Assembly: GCF_024168485.1 (NCBI RefSeq)
Contig: NZ_JALJVY010000006.1
Span: 1 to 64,000, forward strand
DNA length: 64,000 bases
DNA from: Sphingobium sp. OAS761
Lineage (GTDB): Bacteria; Pseudomonadota; Alphaproteobacteria; Sphingomonadales; Sphingomonadaceae
Direction: 5' to 3'
The notes beneath the pieces are model-generated. The model was given only the letters and a program-made list of their open reading frames with translations. It did not search any database and had not been told where the DNA came from. How positions within the stretch are numbered: position 1 is the stretch's first letter; every line of letters begins with the position of its first letter. The position numbers were made by a program, and so were the translations under genes. This document shows, piece after piece, positions 16,943 to 25,786 of this stretch.

Positions 16943-18547
16943 TCAACCGCGGGTGACGACGAAGTCGGTCGATTCGCGGTCCCAGCTATCCGCGGTCACG
17001 CCCTCGTCGCGCAATTCGTTCTTCTGGATGCGGCCATGCGCGTTGCGTGGCAGCTCGTCGATGAAGCGGATGAAGCGGGGCACGTAGAAATAGGGTGCTT
17101 CATCATTGATGAAGCGGGCCAACTGCTCGACTGTCACGCTTGCGCCGGGGCGGCGGACGACGGCGATCATCAGTTCTGCCTCTGACTCCAGTTCCTCGGA
17201 CTGGATACCATAGGCGGCCACGTCCGCCACTTCCTCATGCTTGTCCACCACCTGCTCGATCTCGAACATGGACAGACTGCGGCCCTTATAGCGGATATAA
17301 TCCTTCTTGCGGTCGGCAAAATAATATTGGCCGTCCTCGTTCAGCACCGCCATGTCGCCGGTGTGGTGCCACAGGTTGGTCCAGCTATCGAGCGTACGCT
17401 GCGGATCGTTGAAATAGCCCAGGAACAGGTGGCCCGGCTCTTTCGGCCGCACGCAGATCTCGCCGCCGGTGCCGGCCGGCACGGGCAGGTCGTTGGCGTC
17501 GAGCAGCGCAACTTCGTAGCGAGGGACGGGCGTCCCGATGAGGGCACCGGTCTTGTCACTATTGTCGTCCGGCGAATCGAACACGCGGAAGGTCTCGCTG
17601 GTGCCATAGCCCTGCGACATGGCGGCGATGCCGAAACGCTTCTTGAACTTCGGGATCAGATCGCTGGGCATGGGGATGGCGACGAAGCGGCGCAGACTGT
17701 GGTCGGTGTCGCCCGGCGTGGGCGGCTGCTTGTAGAGCAGGATGTGCATCGCGCCCAGCGTGAAGGCCTGCGTCGCCTTGTAATGGCGGATGCGGTCCCA
17801 GAAGCGGCTGACCGAGAAGCGCGCGTCGATCGCGGCGGTGACGCCATAGACCAGCGAGGTCCATAGCGAGCCGGACCAGGCGCTGCCCAGATAGAGCGGC
17901 GTGCAGGCGTAGAGCACCTCGCCGTCGAGATATTCGCGGTTGTAGGCGGTGCACTGCACCAGCACCGAACTGTGGCTGTGCAGGATGCCCTTGGGCTTGC
18001 CGGTCGTGCCCGACGACCACCAGCATTGCACCGGATCGAGCCAGCCCGACTGTTCCTCGACCGGGTCGCTGCTGAGGGAGAGCCAGTCTTCGATATTCGT
18101 GTGCTCGATCACCTCGATCGCGGGGGCCGCGCCGATGGTGAAGACCTTTTCCAGGCCTGCGAGCGTCGGCAGCTTGTCGAGGCGCGGCAGATATTGCGGG
18201 TCGACGATCAGCTTGGTCGACAGCGCCTCGCGAAGCGCATCCTCCAGAAAGCCGGTATGGAAGTCGGTGTTGATCGTCGTGAAGAGCGCGCCGGTCCGCG
18301 TCACCGCCATCGCCAGCAGCATCGCTTCGATCGACGGATCGACCAGCATGGCGACTGATTCGCCCTTCTCGACACCGGCCGCGATCAGCCCGCGCGCATA
18401 TTGGTTCACGATGGCCTCGGCCTGCGCAAACGTAACCTTGCGGTCATCCGAATGCAGCCAGACAACATCCCCGATATGTGCCGCCTGATCTCGCAGCACT
18501 TTCCCTACGACACGGCTTTCCGGGTCGGTCAAATCATAGCAACGCAT
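16943..18547 (-). CDS. Acyl-CoA synthetase (AMP-forming)
   Basis: 534 residues with P-loop-like SSGTTGKPKGILHSH (about 179-193), A5 motif GYGTSETFRV, hinge TGDMAVLNEDGQYYFADRKKDYI and catalytic lysine in NAHGRIQKNEL. Activates a carboxylic acid to the CoA ester via an adenylate. It resembles the CaiC/medium-chain or cyclic acid ligase branch. First gene of an operon with the MaoC hydratase; divergent from the oxidoreductase at 18697. Confidence 0.93.
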   Translation of the reverse strand: MRCYDLTDPESRVVGKVLRDQAAHIGDVVWLHSDDRKVTFAQAEAIVNQYARGLIAAGVEKGESVAMLVDPSIEAMLLAMAVTRTGALFTTINTDFHTGFLEDALREALSTKLIVDPQYLPRLDKLPTLAGLEKVFTIGAAPAIEVIEHTNIEDWLSLSSDPVEEQSGWLDPVQCWWSSGTTGKPKGILHSHSSVLVQCTAYNREYLDGEVLYACTPLYLGSAWSGSLWTSLVYGVTAAIDARFSVSRFWDRIRHYKATQAFTLGAMHILLYKQPPTPGDTDHSLRRFVAIPMPSDLIPKFKKRFGIAAMSQGYGTSETFRVFDSPDDNSDKTGALIGTPVPRYEVALLDANDLPVPAGTGGEICVRPKEPGHLFLGYFNDPQRTLDSWTNLWHHTGDMAVLNEDGQYYFADRKKDYIRYKGRSLSMFEIEQVVDKHEEVADVAAYGIQSEELESEAELMIAVVRRPGASVTVEQLARFINDEAPYFYVPRFIRFIDELPRNAHGRIQKNELRDEGVTADSWDRESTDFVVTRG

Positions 18548-18618
18548 GTCTCTCAGTCATCCCGCTCGAATCTGGCCGCTGAAAATCTGGCCATTGCACC
18601 TTCGCACAAGGACGATAA

Positions 18619-18633
18619 AGGTATCTGAATAGA
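18619..18633. promoter_or_regulatory. Operator-like motif AGGTATCTGAATAG between divergent genes
   Basis: Partial match (about 11 of 15 bases) to the reverse complement of CAATAGAGATACCTA at 20719. Lies between acyl-CoA synthetase (minus) and the MDR-type oxidoreductase (plus). Weak on its own. Confidence 0.25.
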
Positions 18634-18696
18634 GGTCAATAGCTTCGCGTGCGGAAAGCGCGTAGCCAGAACAGCAAGCACAGAAAGAAGGGTGCG

Positions 18697-19680
18697 ATGA
18701 AGGCTCTGCAGGTAAACAGTTTGTCGGACGATCTGTCCGGCGTGGGAATCAACGAAGTGGCGGTGCCGGAGCCCGGGGCGGGGCAGGTGCTGATCCGCGT
18801 CTTTTCGGCAAGTCTCAACTTTCCGGATCTGCTGATGACGCGCGGCCTCTATCAGATGAAGCCGGACATGCCCTTTACCTTGGGCGGCGATTGTTCGGGC
18901 GAGGTCGCGGCCGTGGGCGAGGGCGTGTCGCGAATCAAGGTGGGGGATAGGGTGACGGGCATCGGCGTGGGCGCGTTCGCCGACTATGTCGTGCTTCCCG
19001 AGGCGACCGTAGATCCCATGCCCGCGGGTCTTTCCAACGATGAAGCGGCGGCCTTTGGCGCGGCTTATCTGACCGCCTATGTGGCGCTGGTGGAACGGGC
19101 GCGCATCCAGGCGGGCGAGACCGCGTTGATCCACGGTGCCGCGGGTGGCATGGGCCTGGCCGCGACGGACTTGGCGCGGGCGCTGGGTGCCCGCGTGATA
19201 GCCACCGGCATCGAGGATCACAAGCTCGCCAAGGTGGATGAGCTTTATACGCCCAGCCTGCTCATCAACAGCCGCGACGGCTTCAAAGACAGGGTGAAGG
19301 AAGCGACCGGCGGCGCCGGCGCGGACGTGATCTTCGATCCGGTGAATGGCGACGTGTTCGATGAAAGCGTGCGCTGTATTAACTTCTGCGGCCGTATTCT
19401 GGTCGTCGGTTTCGTGGGTAATCGGATCACCAGCCTGCCTACTAACCTCACCATGATCAAATGCTTCTCGGTCGTGGGCGTGCGCGCGGGTGAATATGGC
19501 CGACGCTTCCCCGACCGGCGCCGATTGGTCAGCCAGGAATTGAAGCGGTTCGCTGAGGAAAAGGCGATTCAGCCGCACGTCCACGCCTCGTTCGACTTTG
19601 ACGACTGGCGCTCCGCCTTCGCATCGATGCAGCAGCAGGACGCGGTGGGTAAGGTCGTAATCCGGGTGAACGCCGAATAA
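18697..19680 (+). CDS. Quinone oxidoreductase-like MDR protein (NADPH:quinone reductase family)
   Basis: 327 residues from the ATG at 18697 (MKALQVNSLSD). Medium-chain dehydrogenase/reductase without the zinc ligands: SLNFPDLLMTRG, GGDCSGEVAAVG, and nucleotide motif IHGAAGGMGLAATDLARALG (about 145-164). This subfamily reduces enones or quinones, for example saturating an alpha,beta-unsaturated ketone. The longer frame from 18649 adds a basic leader only. Ends at a convergent terminator before the SDR. Confidence 0.9.
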   Translation: MKALQVNSLSDDLSGVGINEVAVPEPGAGQVLIRVFSASLNFPDLLMTRGLYQMKPDMPFTLGGDCSGEVAAVGEGVSRIKVGDRVTGIGVGAFADYVVLPEATVDPMPAGLSNDEAAAFGAAYLTAYVALVERARIQAGETALIHGAAGGMGLAATDLARALGARVIATGIEDHKLAKVDELYTPSLLINSRDGFKDRVKEATGGAGADVIFDPVNGDVFDESVRCINFCGRILVVGFVGNRITSLPTNLTMIKCFSVVGVRAGEYGRRFPDRRRLVSQELKRFAEEKAIQPHVHASFDFDDWRSAFASMQQQDAVGKVVIRVNAE

Positions 19681-19692
19681 GCGGCCAATGAA

Positions 19693-19718
19693 AAGGGCGC
19701 CGCATCGACGGCGCCCTT
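19693..19718. terminator. Bidirectional terminator hairpin
   Basis: Perfect 9-base stem AAGGGCGCC / GGCGCCCTT with 8-base loop between the convergent oxidoreductase and SDR genes. A run of A before and T-rich end support termination in both directions. Confidence 0.75.
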
Positions 19719-19744
19719 CCCGGCTTCCCCCGACGGACTGGCGA

Positions 19745-20662
19745 TCAGCCGATCGGGTCGTAGGGGAAGACCGCCGCCGGCACGCACAGTTCGATGTTCG
19801 AGGGTTTGAGCGAGGGCAGGCCCGCTTCCAGGATCGAGTTCACATCCCAGCCGCCGATGCGCGATACCGAGCGGATCGGGCGGGGCTGGCTGAAGAGCAG
19901 TATCTCGTCGCCGCGCACGGCGTAGATCTGGCCGGAAATGTCCGCACCCGGCGCGCAGAGCGCGACCGCGAATTCGGCGACCTGGTCGGCGCGCATCGTC
20001 TTCTTCATGCGGTCGAGGCGCGCGGCCTGTTCGTCATTCTGGGGCACGACGCTGTCCATCATGCGGGTCCAGGCGAAGGGGGCGAGCACGTTGCTGCGGA
20101 TATTGCGCGACTGGCCCTCGATCGCGACAACCCGCGACAGGCCGACAATGCCCATTTTGGCAGCGGCGTAGTTGGCCTGCGCCACATTGCCGATCAGGCC
20201 TGCGGTAGAACCGAACAGCACATAGCTGCCCTCGCGCTGCTCGCGAAAATGCTCGATCGTGGTCTTCACGATGTTGAACGAGCCGCGCAGGTGGACGGCG
20301 AGAACGGAATCCCAGTCCGCCTCGGTCATCTTGTGTAGCGTCAGATCGCGCAGGATGCCGGCGGGGTTGATGACGCCATGCAGGCCGCCCAGCTCATCCT
20401 TGGCCTGCTCGACCATTTGAGCCACATCCTCGATCTTCGCAACATTGCCGCCATTCGCCGCAGCAGTGCCGCCGGCGGCGCGGATTTCGTTGACAACTTC
20501 CTCCGCCGGGCCGATCGAACCATCTTCCGTGCTGGCCATGCCGCCGCCCAGATCGTTCACCAGCACCTTCGCGCCATATTTCGCCGCGGCGAGCGCGCAT
20601 TCACGGCCGATGCCGCGACCGCCGCCGGTGACGAGGATTGTCTTTCCCTCCAAGATCGCCAT
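19745..20662 (-). CDS. SDR of MFE2 type, (3R)-hydroxyacyl-CoA dehydrogenase
   Basis: 305 residues from the ATG at 20662, with GGAG upstream. Cofactor motif VTGGGRGIGRECALAAAKYGAKVLVNDLGGG with long insertion of the MFE2/17-beta-HSD4 type (STEDGSIGPAEEVVNEI), NPAGI, catalytic Tyr-Lys in YAAAKMGIVGLS. The family oxidises (3R)-hydroxyacyl-CoA, matching the MaoC hydratase at 16083. A 758-residue frame reaches 22021, but its extra part is antisense to the CoA-transferase and is not a gene. Confidence 0.92.
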   Translation of the reverse strand: MAILEGKTILVTGGGRGIGRECALAAAKYGAKVLVNDLGGGMASTEDGSIGPAEEVVNEIRAAGGTAAANGGNVAKIEDVAQMVEQAKDELGGLHGVINPAGILRDLTLHKMTEADWDSVLAVHLRGSFNIVKTTIEHFREQREGSYVLFGSTAGLIGNVAQANYAAAKMGIVGLSRVVAIEGQSRNIRSNVLAPFAWTRMMDSVVPQNDEQAARLDRMKKTMRADQVAEFAVALCAPGADISGQIYAVRGDEILLFSQPRPIRSVSRIGGWDVNSILEAGLPSLKPSNIELCVPAAVFPYDPIG

Positions 20663-20718
20663 TATTTTTGCTCCTTCCAGTCTGCCGCACTCCTCCTTCC
20701 TCAATCCGATGGACAAAT

Positions 20719-20733
20719 CAATAGAGATACCTA
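20719..20733. promoter_or_regulatory. Operator-like motif CAATAGAGATACCTA
   Basis: Lies in the 162-base divergent gap between the MFE2-like SDR and the CoA-transferase. Fourteen of 15 bases are identical to the site at 9595-9609. Inferred operator for a shared regulator. Confidence 0.4.
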
Positions 20734-20824
20734 AAACCGTGCAGGGCCGGTGGGCGGCAGCTATTCGTCTGCCGCATTGAATTTCGTCGCTCCGGGCGGC
20801 ACAAGACAAGAAGAAGGGTTGGAC

Positions 20825-22051
20825 ATGCTGCTTTCGGGTTACCGGATCATCGAATCGTCCATGCTGCTGAACGGGGCTGCGACCGGCATGATGCTGGTAG
20901 ACCTGGGCGCGGACGTCATCAAAATAGAAAGTCCTTTCCTGGGGGACTATCTGCGCCTGCCGGATACGCGACACCTTCACCTCCAGGCGAGCAAGGGCAA
21001 GCGCAGCCTGGCGCTGGACATGAAGCAGGAAGCGGGGCGAGAGGTGTTCCGCCGTCTGCTGGCGACGGCTGACGCCTTCGTTACAAACGCGGTCGCCGAC
21101 CGCAACGACAAGCTGGGCCTTGGCTATGCCCAGTTGAAAGCGCTCAAGCCTGACATCGTCTATTGCCAGAATACCGGTTTCGGCGCGACCGGCCCATTCC
21201 GAGAGGTGCCTAGCCACGGGCAGATGATGGACGCAATGGGTGGAGCCATCCCGATGAAGATGTGCGACGACGGACTGGTCTGGCCGGATGAGACATATCT
21301 GCGGCGCGTCAATTCGATGGCGGGGGGCGGCGAGGGCACGACGATGGGAGCAATCTATGCTGCGTTCCACATCGCGGCGGGTCTTGCTCACCGCGAACGC
21401 ACCGGCGAAGGCTGCTATATCGATGTGTCGTCGGCCCATGCCGTCGTCGCCAGCGCCTGGGCGGGCGCCACTGTGGAAAATAATCGGCCAGCGCGCATCG
21501 GCTGGTGGCAGAATCCTGACAATATGCGTCCGATCGCTCGGTATCAGGCCTATCAGACGCGCGACGGCAAATATGTGCTGATCTGCCCGGAGGAGAAGAA
21601 GTTCTGGCATCTCTTCTGCGATCTCGTCGATCGTCCAGATCTCAAGGATCAGGAACGTGGCGAATCGCTGCGGCGCGAACTTCAAAAGGTCATGTGGACG
21701 CGCGACCAGGCCGACTGGTTGGCCATGGCGATCGAACATCGTATCCCCATCGGGCCGATCAACAACGGCATAGAAGAGGTGCGCAACGACCCGCAAATCG
21801 CCAGCCGGCCGATGTTCGTCGAAGGGGAAGCGGACGGCAAGCCCTTCACCTACGTCGTTCAGCCCGCGATCGTGAACGGCCAGGCGCCAACATCCTTCAC
21901 ACAGGCGCCGGAACTGGGCGAGCATAATGAAGAACTGCTGGCCGAGCTGGGCTATGGCACCGCCGACATCGAACGCTTGACCGCCGAAAAGGTGATCGCC
22001 GCTCCCGTCGTCAGCGATCATATCGCCAGCGCCATATATGGGGAGGGGTAA
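20825..22051 (+). CDS. CaiB/BaiF-family (class III) CoA-transferase
   Basis: 408 residues from the ATG at 20825 (MLLSGYRIIES). Family I signature VDLGADVIKIESPFLGDYLR, SLALDMKQEAGREVFRRLLATADAFVTN, and the catalytic aspartate region CYIDVSSAHAVV (about 198-209). Transfers CoA between acids, an alternative to ATP-dependent ligase for activating the substrate. The upstream frame to 20750 is antisense leader. Divergent from the MFE2-like SDR and followed by degenerate sequence. Confidence 0.92.
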   Translation: MLLSGYRIIESSMLLNGAATGMMLVDLGADVIKIESPFLGDYLRLPDTRHLHLQASKGKRSLALDMKQEAGREVFRRLLATADAFVTNAVADRNDKLGLGYAQLKALKPDIVYCQNTGFGATGPFREVPSHGQMMDAMGGAIPMKMCDDGLVWPDETYLRRVNSMAGGGEGTTMGAIYAAFHIAAGLAHRERTGEGCYIDVSSAHAVVASAWAGATVENNRPARIGWWQNPDNMRPIARYQAYQTRDGKYVLICPEEKKFWHLFCDLVDRPDLKDQERGESLRRELQKVMWTRDQADWLAMAIEHRIPIGPINNGIEEVRNDPQIASRPMFVEGEADGKPFTYVVQPAIVNGQAPTSFTQAPELGEHNEELLAELGYGTADIERLTAEKVIAAPVVSDHIASAIYGEG

Positions 22052-22390
22052 AGCCCTCGAAAAAGACAGCAGCGACTGGGACCGAAACAGGAGACGACGG
22101 TCAAGGCGGGCCGAGATACGGATGAATAAGCAGCATCGGCTTCAATGATAAAGTCATACTGAACTGACGCACGTTCGGGCATTGCTCGGGCAGCGGCGCT
22201 GGAGTTCGCACGGAATATTTTTCCGGCCATGGCCGATAGGTTCGCACCGTTGCAGAACGCCAGCGACCAACTACTGACCTGTCGTCTGACGGGCTCTCGA
22301 TCCATTCACTTGACAGAAAATCCACCTTCTTGACAGGGAGGGTGCGCACGCGCAGCGCGGGGTAAAGCGTTAATTGTTTGAGCGGAGAGA
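22052..22390. other. Gene-free stretch, probably decayed
   Basis: No intact gene is supported. It contains promoter-like TTGACA stretches near 22313 and a partial frame without recognisable domain. It precedes the fused fragments at 22390-22830 and is probably what remains of a rearranged region. Confidence 0.5.
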
Positions 22391-22394
22391 TATT

Positions 22395-22505
22395 CGTGCG
22401 GCGAAATATTTCACGGGACACGCTTCTTGAAATATATCGCCGAATGCGCCGCATTCGGACGTTTGAAGATCGCGCGGACGAAGTTCATCGCAACGGCGAA
22501 ATTCC
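22395..22505 (+). pseudogene. Remnant of 2-oxoacid dehydrogenase E1 alpha, N-terminus
   Basis: The frame reads RDTLLEIYRRMRRIRTFEDR and then ADEVHRNGEIPG, the conserved N-terminal part of pyruvate or branched-chain 2-oxoacid dehydrogenase E1 alpha. After about 22505 the frame loses similarity and stops at 22624; the E1 body and TPP site are missing. It is joined directly to an E2 fragment in another frame, indicating an internal deletion in an E1/E2 operon. Confidence 0.7.
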
Positions 22506-22620
22506 CGGCAAGCGCGCTGATGAAGGCGCCCGATGTCAACGTTACCTGGACCGACGTGGCGATGCAGCGCCATTCGGTCGCCGACATCGCCATGGCGGTG
22601 GTAACCGAAGGCGGGTTGTC
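22506..22620 (+). pseudogene. Remnant of 2-oxoacid dehydrogenase E2 (acyltransferase domain)
   Basis: Frame reads ALMKAPDVNVTWTDVAMQRH then SVADIAMAVVTEGGL, which is a typical stretch of the E2 catalytic domain (V-N-x-x-W-x-x-x-A-M...H-x-D-I-x-V-A-V-x-T-x-G-G-L). The lipoyl domain and active site HxxxD are absent. It continues in frame into the ALDH fragment. Confidence 0.7.
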
Positions 22621-22623
22621 TCG

Positions 22624-22825
22624 TGACACGATCCTGATCAATGGTGAGTGGCGATCGACCGCTTCGGGCGGTACGCAAGAAATCGGCGAGGCGGTGCAGT
22701 CGACCAAGCGAGCCTTCCCCGCATGGCGCAAGGTCACGGCTGACGTTCGCCGCGATATTCTCTACCGCTTCGCCCAGCTGCTCAACGAAAATGCGGCCAG
22801 CTTTAGCCATATGCTGCGGCGCCAG
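22624..22825 (+). pseudogene. Remnant of aldehyde dehydrogenase, N-terminus with internal deletion
   Basis: Reads ILINGEWRSTASGGT, then EAVQSTKRAFPAWRKVTAD and RRDILYRFAQLLNENAASFS. This is the N-terminal part of an ALDH, but the usual cofactor and linker section (about 20 residues, NPATGE...) is missing and the gene stops matching near HMLRR. Fused in frame to the E2 piece. No catalytic cysteine present. Confidence 0.65.
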
Positions 22826-22855
22826 TCCATGGCCGGGCGCGGCTTCCCGCTACCT

Positions 22856-23230
22856 TCAGGCCGGGGCCGCAGTCGGCTCCGGCCTGACCGGCGCCTCGAT
22901 GGGGCAGGCATAACCCCGCGCCTTCAACTTGCGGTCAAAATCGGCAAATAGTGGGTCGAGCGCGCCGGCATTGGTGAGCCGCGCCCGGAAGGTCCTGATC
23001 ATGTTCGCATCGAAGACGTTGTTCTGCGCTGCCAGCCCAAGCACTTTCAGCATCACCACCGGAACGTAGGGTGGGCGGCCGCCCTTGCTTCCGTCCGCAT
23101 AGGTTCACGCGGCAACCAGCGTTGGACGAAACGCCTCGAAATCCACCACCCGTGCCAACACCTGCAGCGGATCGCCGTCCGCCGCTTCATATGGTCCGAT
23201 AACCCGAAAAGCCCGGATTGCCGCAACGCT
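22856..23230 (-). pseudogene. IS5-family transposase remnant with in-frame stop and deletion
   Basis: Minus-strand sequence has IS5-type ADGDPLQVLARVVDFEAFRP followed by an in-frame TGA at 23105-23107, then TYADGSKGGRPPYVPVVMLK VLG..., but jumps from AAQNN to FDANMIRTFRARLTNAGALD, an in-frame deletion of roughly 40 residues, and ends at KLKARGY. The catalytic DDE part is lost. A frame change occurs before ADGDPL. It abuts the TonB receptor 3' end at 23441. Not active as such. Confidence 0.7.
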
Positions 23231-23440
23231 CGCTCCCACTGCCCGGAGCCAGTGAGCCACCCCTCAGCGGATTTGGCGAGCGGTAAATGGAAGTGCTCGC
23301 TTAGCCCCGTCGCCACCCCGAGCAGCGCGCTAAACACATGCCGTCTCCCTTGGTGCTCTTGCTCCATAATGCCGGGTAAATACAAAAGGGAAACGGCGCG
23401 CCCGTCGCCAGGACAGACGCGCCGTTCAATTACACTGGGA

Positions 23441-25786
23441 TCAGAAGCGGTAGGTTGCCTCGGCGCCGTACATCCGCGGCTCCCCGATCGTTGCCGGGGC
23501 CAGGTTTCCGCTGATGATACCGGCAGCATAGTACTTCTTGTCGGTCACGTTCGTCGCGAACAGCGAAATGTCCAGATGCTCGCCGATCAGGTAGCTGGCC
23601 CGCAGGCTCAGCGTTCCATAACCGGGCAGCTTCCGATCCGCCTTGTTCGGGGACATGTAGAAGCTGCTCACATGGCTGTAGTCGGCATTGAGACGAAGCG
23701 TGTTCGATTCCCCTATGGCCAGGTCGTAGGTCGCTCCGAGCGCGTACTGCCACTCAGGAGTGAAGAACTGCACGCGGTTCGGATTGGGGAACTTGGTCTT
23801 CACGTAGGATACCGACCCGCGAAGCGTCAGCCCGTCGATCGGGCGGGCCGTGCTTTCGACTTCGAAACCGTCAACCTTCGCCTTGCCCGGGTTGTTGATC
23901 ACCTGGGTCGTCGTGGTCGGGACGACCGGTGGCGCCAGGATGACCTGCTGCTGAACGTTGGTGTAGTCGACATGGAACACCGCAGCATTCGTGCGGAACG
24001 TGCGGTTGAACAGGTCCGCCTTGATACCGGCTTCGTAGTTCTTGACCTTGTCCGGGAAGAAGGCGGTCGCCGAATTGAAGTTCACCGCGCGGGCCTGCTG
24101 GCCGCCACTGCGAACGCCGTTGTTGGTCTTGGCGTAGAAGAAGATATCCGACGAGATCTTGTAGTTGATGCCGACATCATAGGTGAAGTAATCGAACTTG
24201 TCGGTCCGATCGAGCAGGCACGGTCCGTCGGTCGTGGTCGAAGTGGTGATGTCGGGGCCCGGCGAGTAGATGCACGAGCGCTCGAGGTGAGGAGCCAAGC
24301 CGATGAGCGGATTGCCCGCCGTGGCGAAGCTCCATCGGTTACGCCCCTGCAGCGACTTGGTATCCCAAGTGTACCGACCGCCGGCATTGATCGAAAGCGC
24401 ATCGGTAACGGCAAACTCGGCATAACCGAAGAGCGACTTTGACGAGTTCACGCTGTTTGCGTCGAAGGTGACCGAGCCGCCGGGATCGCCGAAAACCTTG
24501 GTGATGCCGGTATTGGTTTCAAAGCCCTTTTCCTTGAAATAATAGGCACCCAAGATCCAGTTGAGGCGCGAGTCGAAGCTCGTACCGAGCAGTTGGAACT
24601 CCGCCGACCGCTGGTTCTGCGCCTGCAATGTGGTCGGCGTGAACTGGAACAGGGCCAGGGAATCCGTGACGATGCCGCTGGTGTTGTTGTTGTTCGTGGT
24701 CGCATGCGACTTGGCGTACGAAACGGCCAGCTTCGCGGTGATTTCGTCGGAAAGATCGTACTCGATTGTCCCCTGGACATATTTGGTCAGCGCCTCCGTC
24801 GAAGGCACACCGCCGTTACGAATGGTAACCGGAATAAGCGCTGAGTAGAAGTCGGCAGCCCGCTGCGGCGAGTTGCGGAACGAGGTTGCGAAAGTACTCA
24901 GGTCGAGCGTGGCGATATCGCCGCTCAGATTCGCAACCAGCGCCCCGTTGCTGGTGCCCCTATAAAGGAACCCGCTAACGTCAACGCGAAGCCCGTCCAC
25001 CGGCCGCCACGCGAGCGAGAGCCGGTGCGTCTGGCGGCTGTAATCGTTCATGTCAAACGAGTCGATCGGGGTGAGATTGGGTTCCGCGACCAGATAGCCG
25101 GTCGTATAGCCGTTGCGCTTGCGGTATGAACCGGCGTAGCGGAGGGCGAGCTTATCCTCGATGATGGGTATGGTTACCGCGCCAGAGATGGATGCCGCGT
25201 TGTAATTGCCGACGCCGGCATTCACGAAACCTGTGTACCCTCCGCTGACGTCGGGCTTGACCGCCGTGATCTTGATCGCGCCGCCGATGGTGTTGCGACC
25301 GAACAGCGAACCTTGCGGCCCCCTCAGGACTTCGACCCGCTCGACATCGAGCAGGTCGCCGAGGACGCCGTAAGCGCGCGCGACGTACATGTCGCCGATG
25401 TACACGCCCACAGCGGGATCGACGGTGATGTTGGTTTCGTTCTGCTGCTGGCCGCGGATCGTGATGATCGCCGAATCCGGATTGTTTGACTGCCTGCGGA
25501 TGGAAACGCTGGGCGTACTCCCGGCAAGATCGGCCAAGTTGACCACGTTCTTTTGCTTCAGGGTATCGCCGCTCAATGCGGTGACGGCCACCGGCGCAGT
25601 CTGAATTGACTCCTCGCGCCGCCGCGCTGTGACAACGATCTCATCGAGGCCGACCGAGGACCGAGCCTCTTGGGAGGAAGGTTGCTGGGGAAGGGCAGCT
25701 TCGTCTTGGGCGAAGGCCGGAAAGGCAACGCCGCACATCGCGATGGTCAGCAGGCTGGACCGGACCTTAAGAACTTTTTTCTTCAT
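23441..25786 (-). CDS. TonB-dependent outer-membrane receptor
   Basis: 781 residues. N-terminal signal peptide MKKKVLKVRSSLLTIAMCG ending near FAFAQ, then a plug domain (DEIVVTARRREES, VDPAVGVYIGDMYVARA, VERVEVLRGPQGSLFGRNTIGGAIKI at about 120-150) and a long beta-barrel ending in YGAEATYRF with the terminal aromatic residue expected for outer-membrane insertion. Active uptake of a hydrophobic or large substrate, powered by TonB. Sphingomonads use such receptors in catabolic clusters. A promoter motif like those of neighbouring catabolic genes occurs upstream at 25984. Confidence 0.94.
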   Translation of the reverse strand: MKKKVLKVRSSLLTIAMCGVAFPAFAQDEAALPQQPSSQEARSSVGLDEIVVTARRREESIQTAPVAVTALSGDTLKQKNVVNLADLAGSTPSVSIRRQSNNPDSAIITIRGQQQNETNITVDPAVGVYIGDMYVARAYGVLGDLLDVERVEVLRGPQGSLFGRNTIGGAIKITAVKPDVSGGYTGFVNAGVGNYNAASISGAVTIPIIEDKLALRYAGSYRKRNGYTTGYLVAEPNLTPIDSFDMNDYSRQTHRLSLAWRPVDGLRVDVSGFLYRGTSNGALVANLSGDIATLDLSTFATSFRNSPQRAADFYSALIPVTIRNGGVPSTEALTKYVQGTIEYDLSDEITAKLAVSYAKSHATTNNNNTSGIVTDSLALFQFTPTTLQAQNQRSAEFQLLGTSFDSRLNWILGAYYFKEKGFETNTGITKVFGDPGGSVTFDANSVNSSKSLFGYAEFAVTDALSINAGGRYTWDTKSLQGRNRWSFATAGNPLIGLAPHLERSCIYSPGPDITTSTTTDGPCLLDRTDKFDYFTYDVGINYKISSDIFFYAKTNNGVRSGGQQARAVNFNSATAFFPDKVKNYEAGIKADLFNRTFRTNAAVFHVDYTNVQQQVILAPPVVPTTTTQVINNPGKAKVDGFEVESTARPIDGLTLRGSVSYVKTKFPNPNRVQFFTPEWQYALGATYDLAIGESNTLRLNADYSHVSSFYMSPNKADRKLPGYGTLSLRASYLIGEHLDISLFATNVTDKKYYAAGIISGNLAPATIGEPRMYGAEATYRF

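Noticed and set aside
20663-22021. N-terminal extension of the SDR frame to 758 residues
   Set aside because: Covers the antisense strand of the CoA-transferase; the SDR has its own ATG at 20662 with a ribosome binding site.
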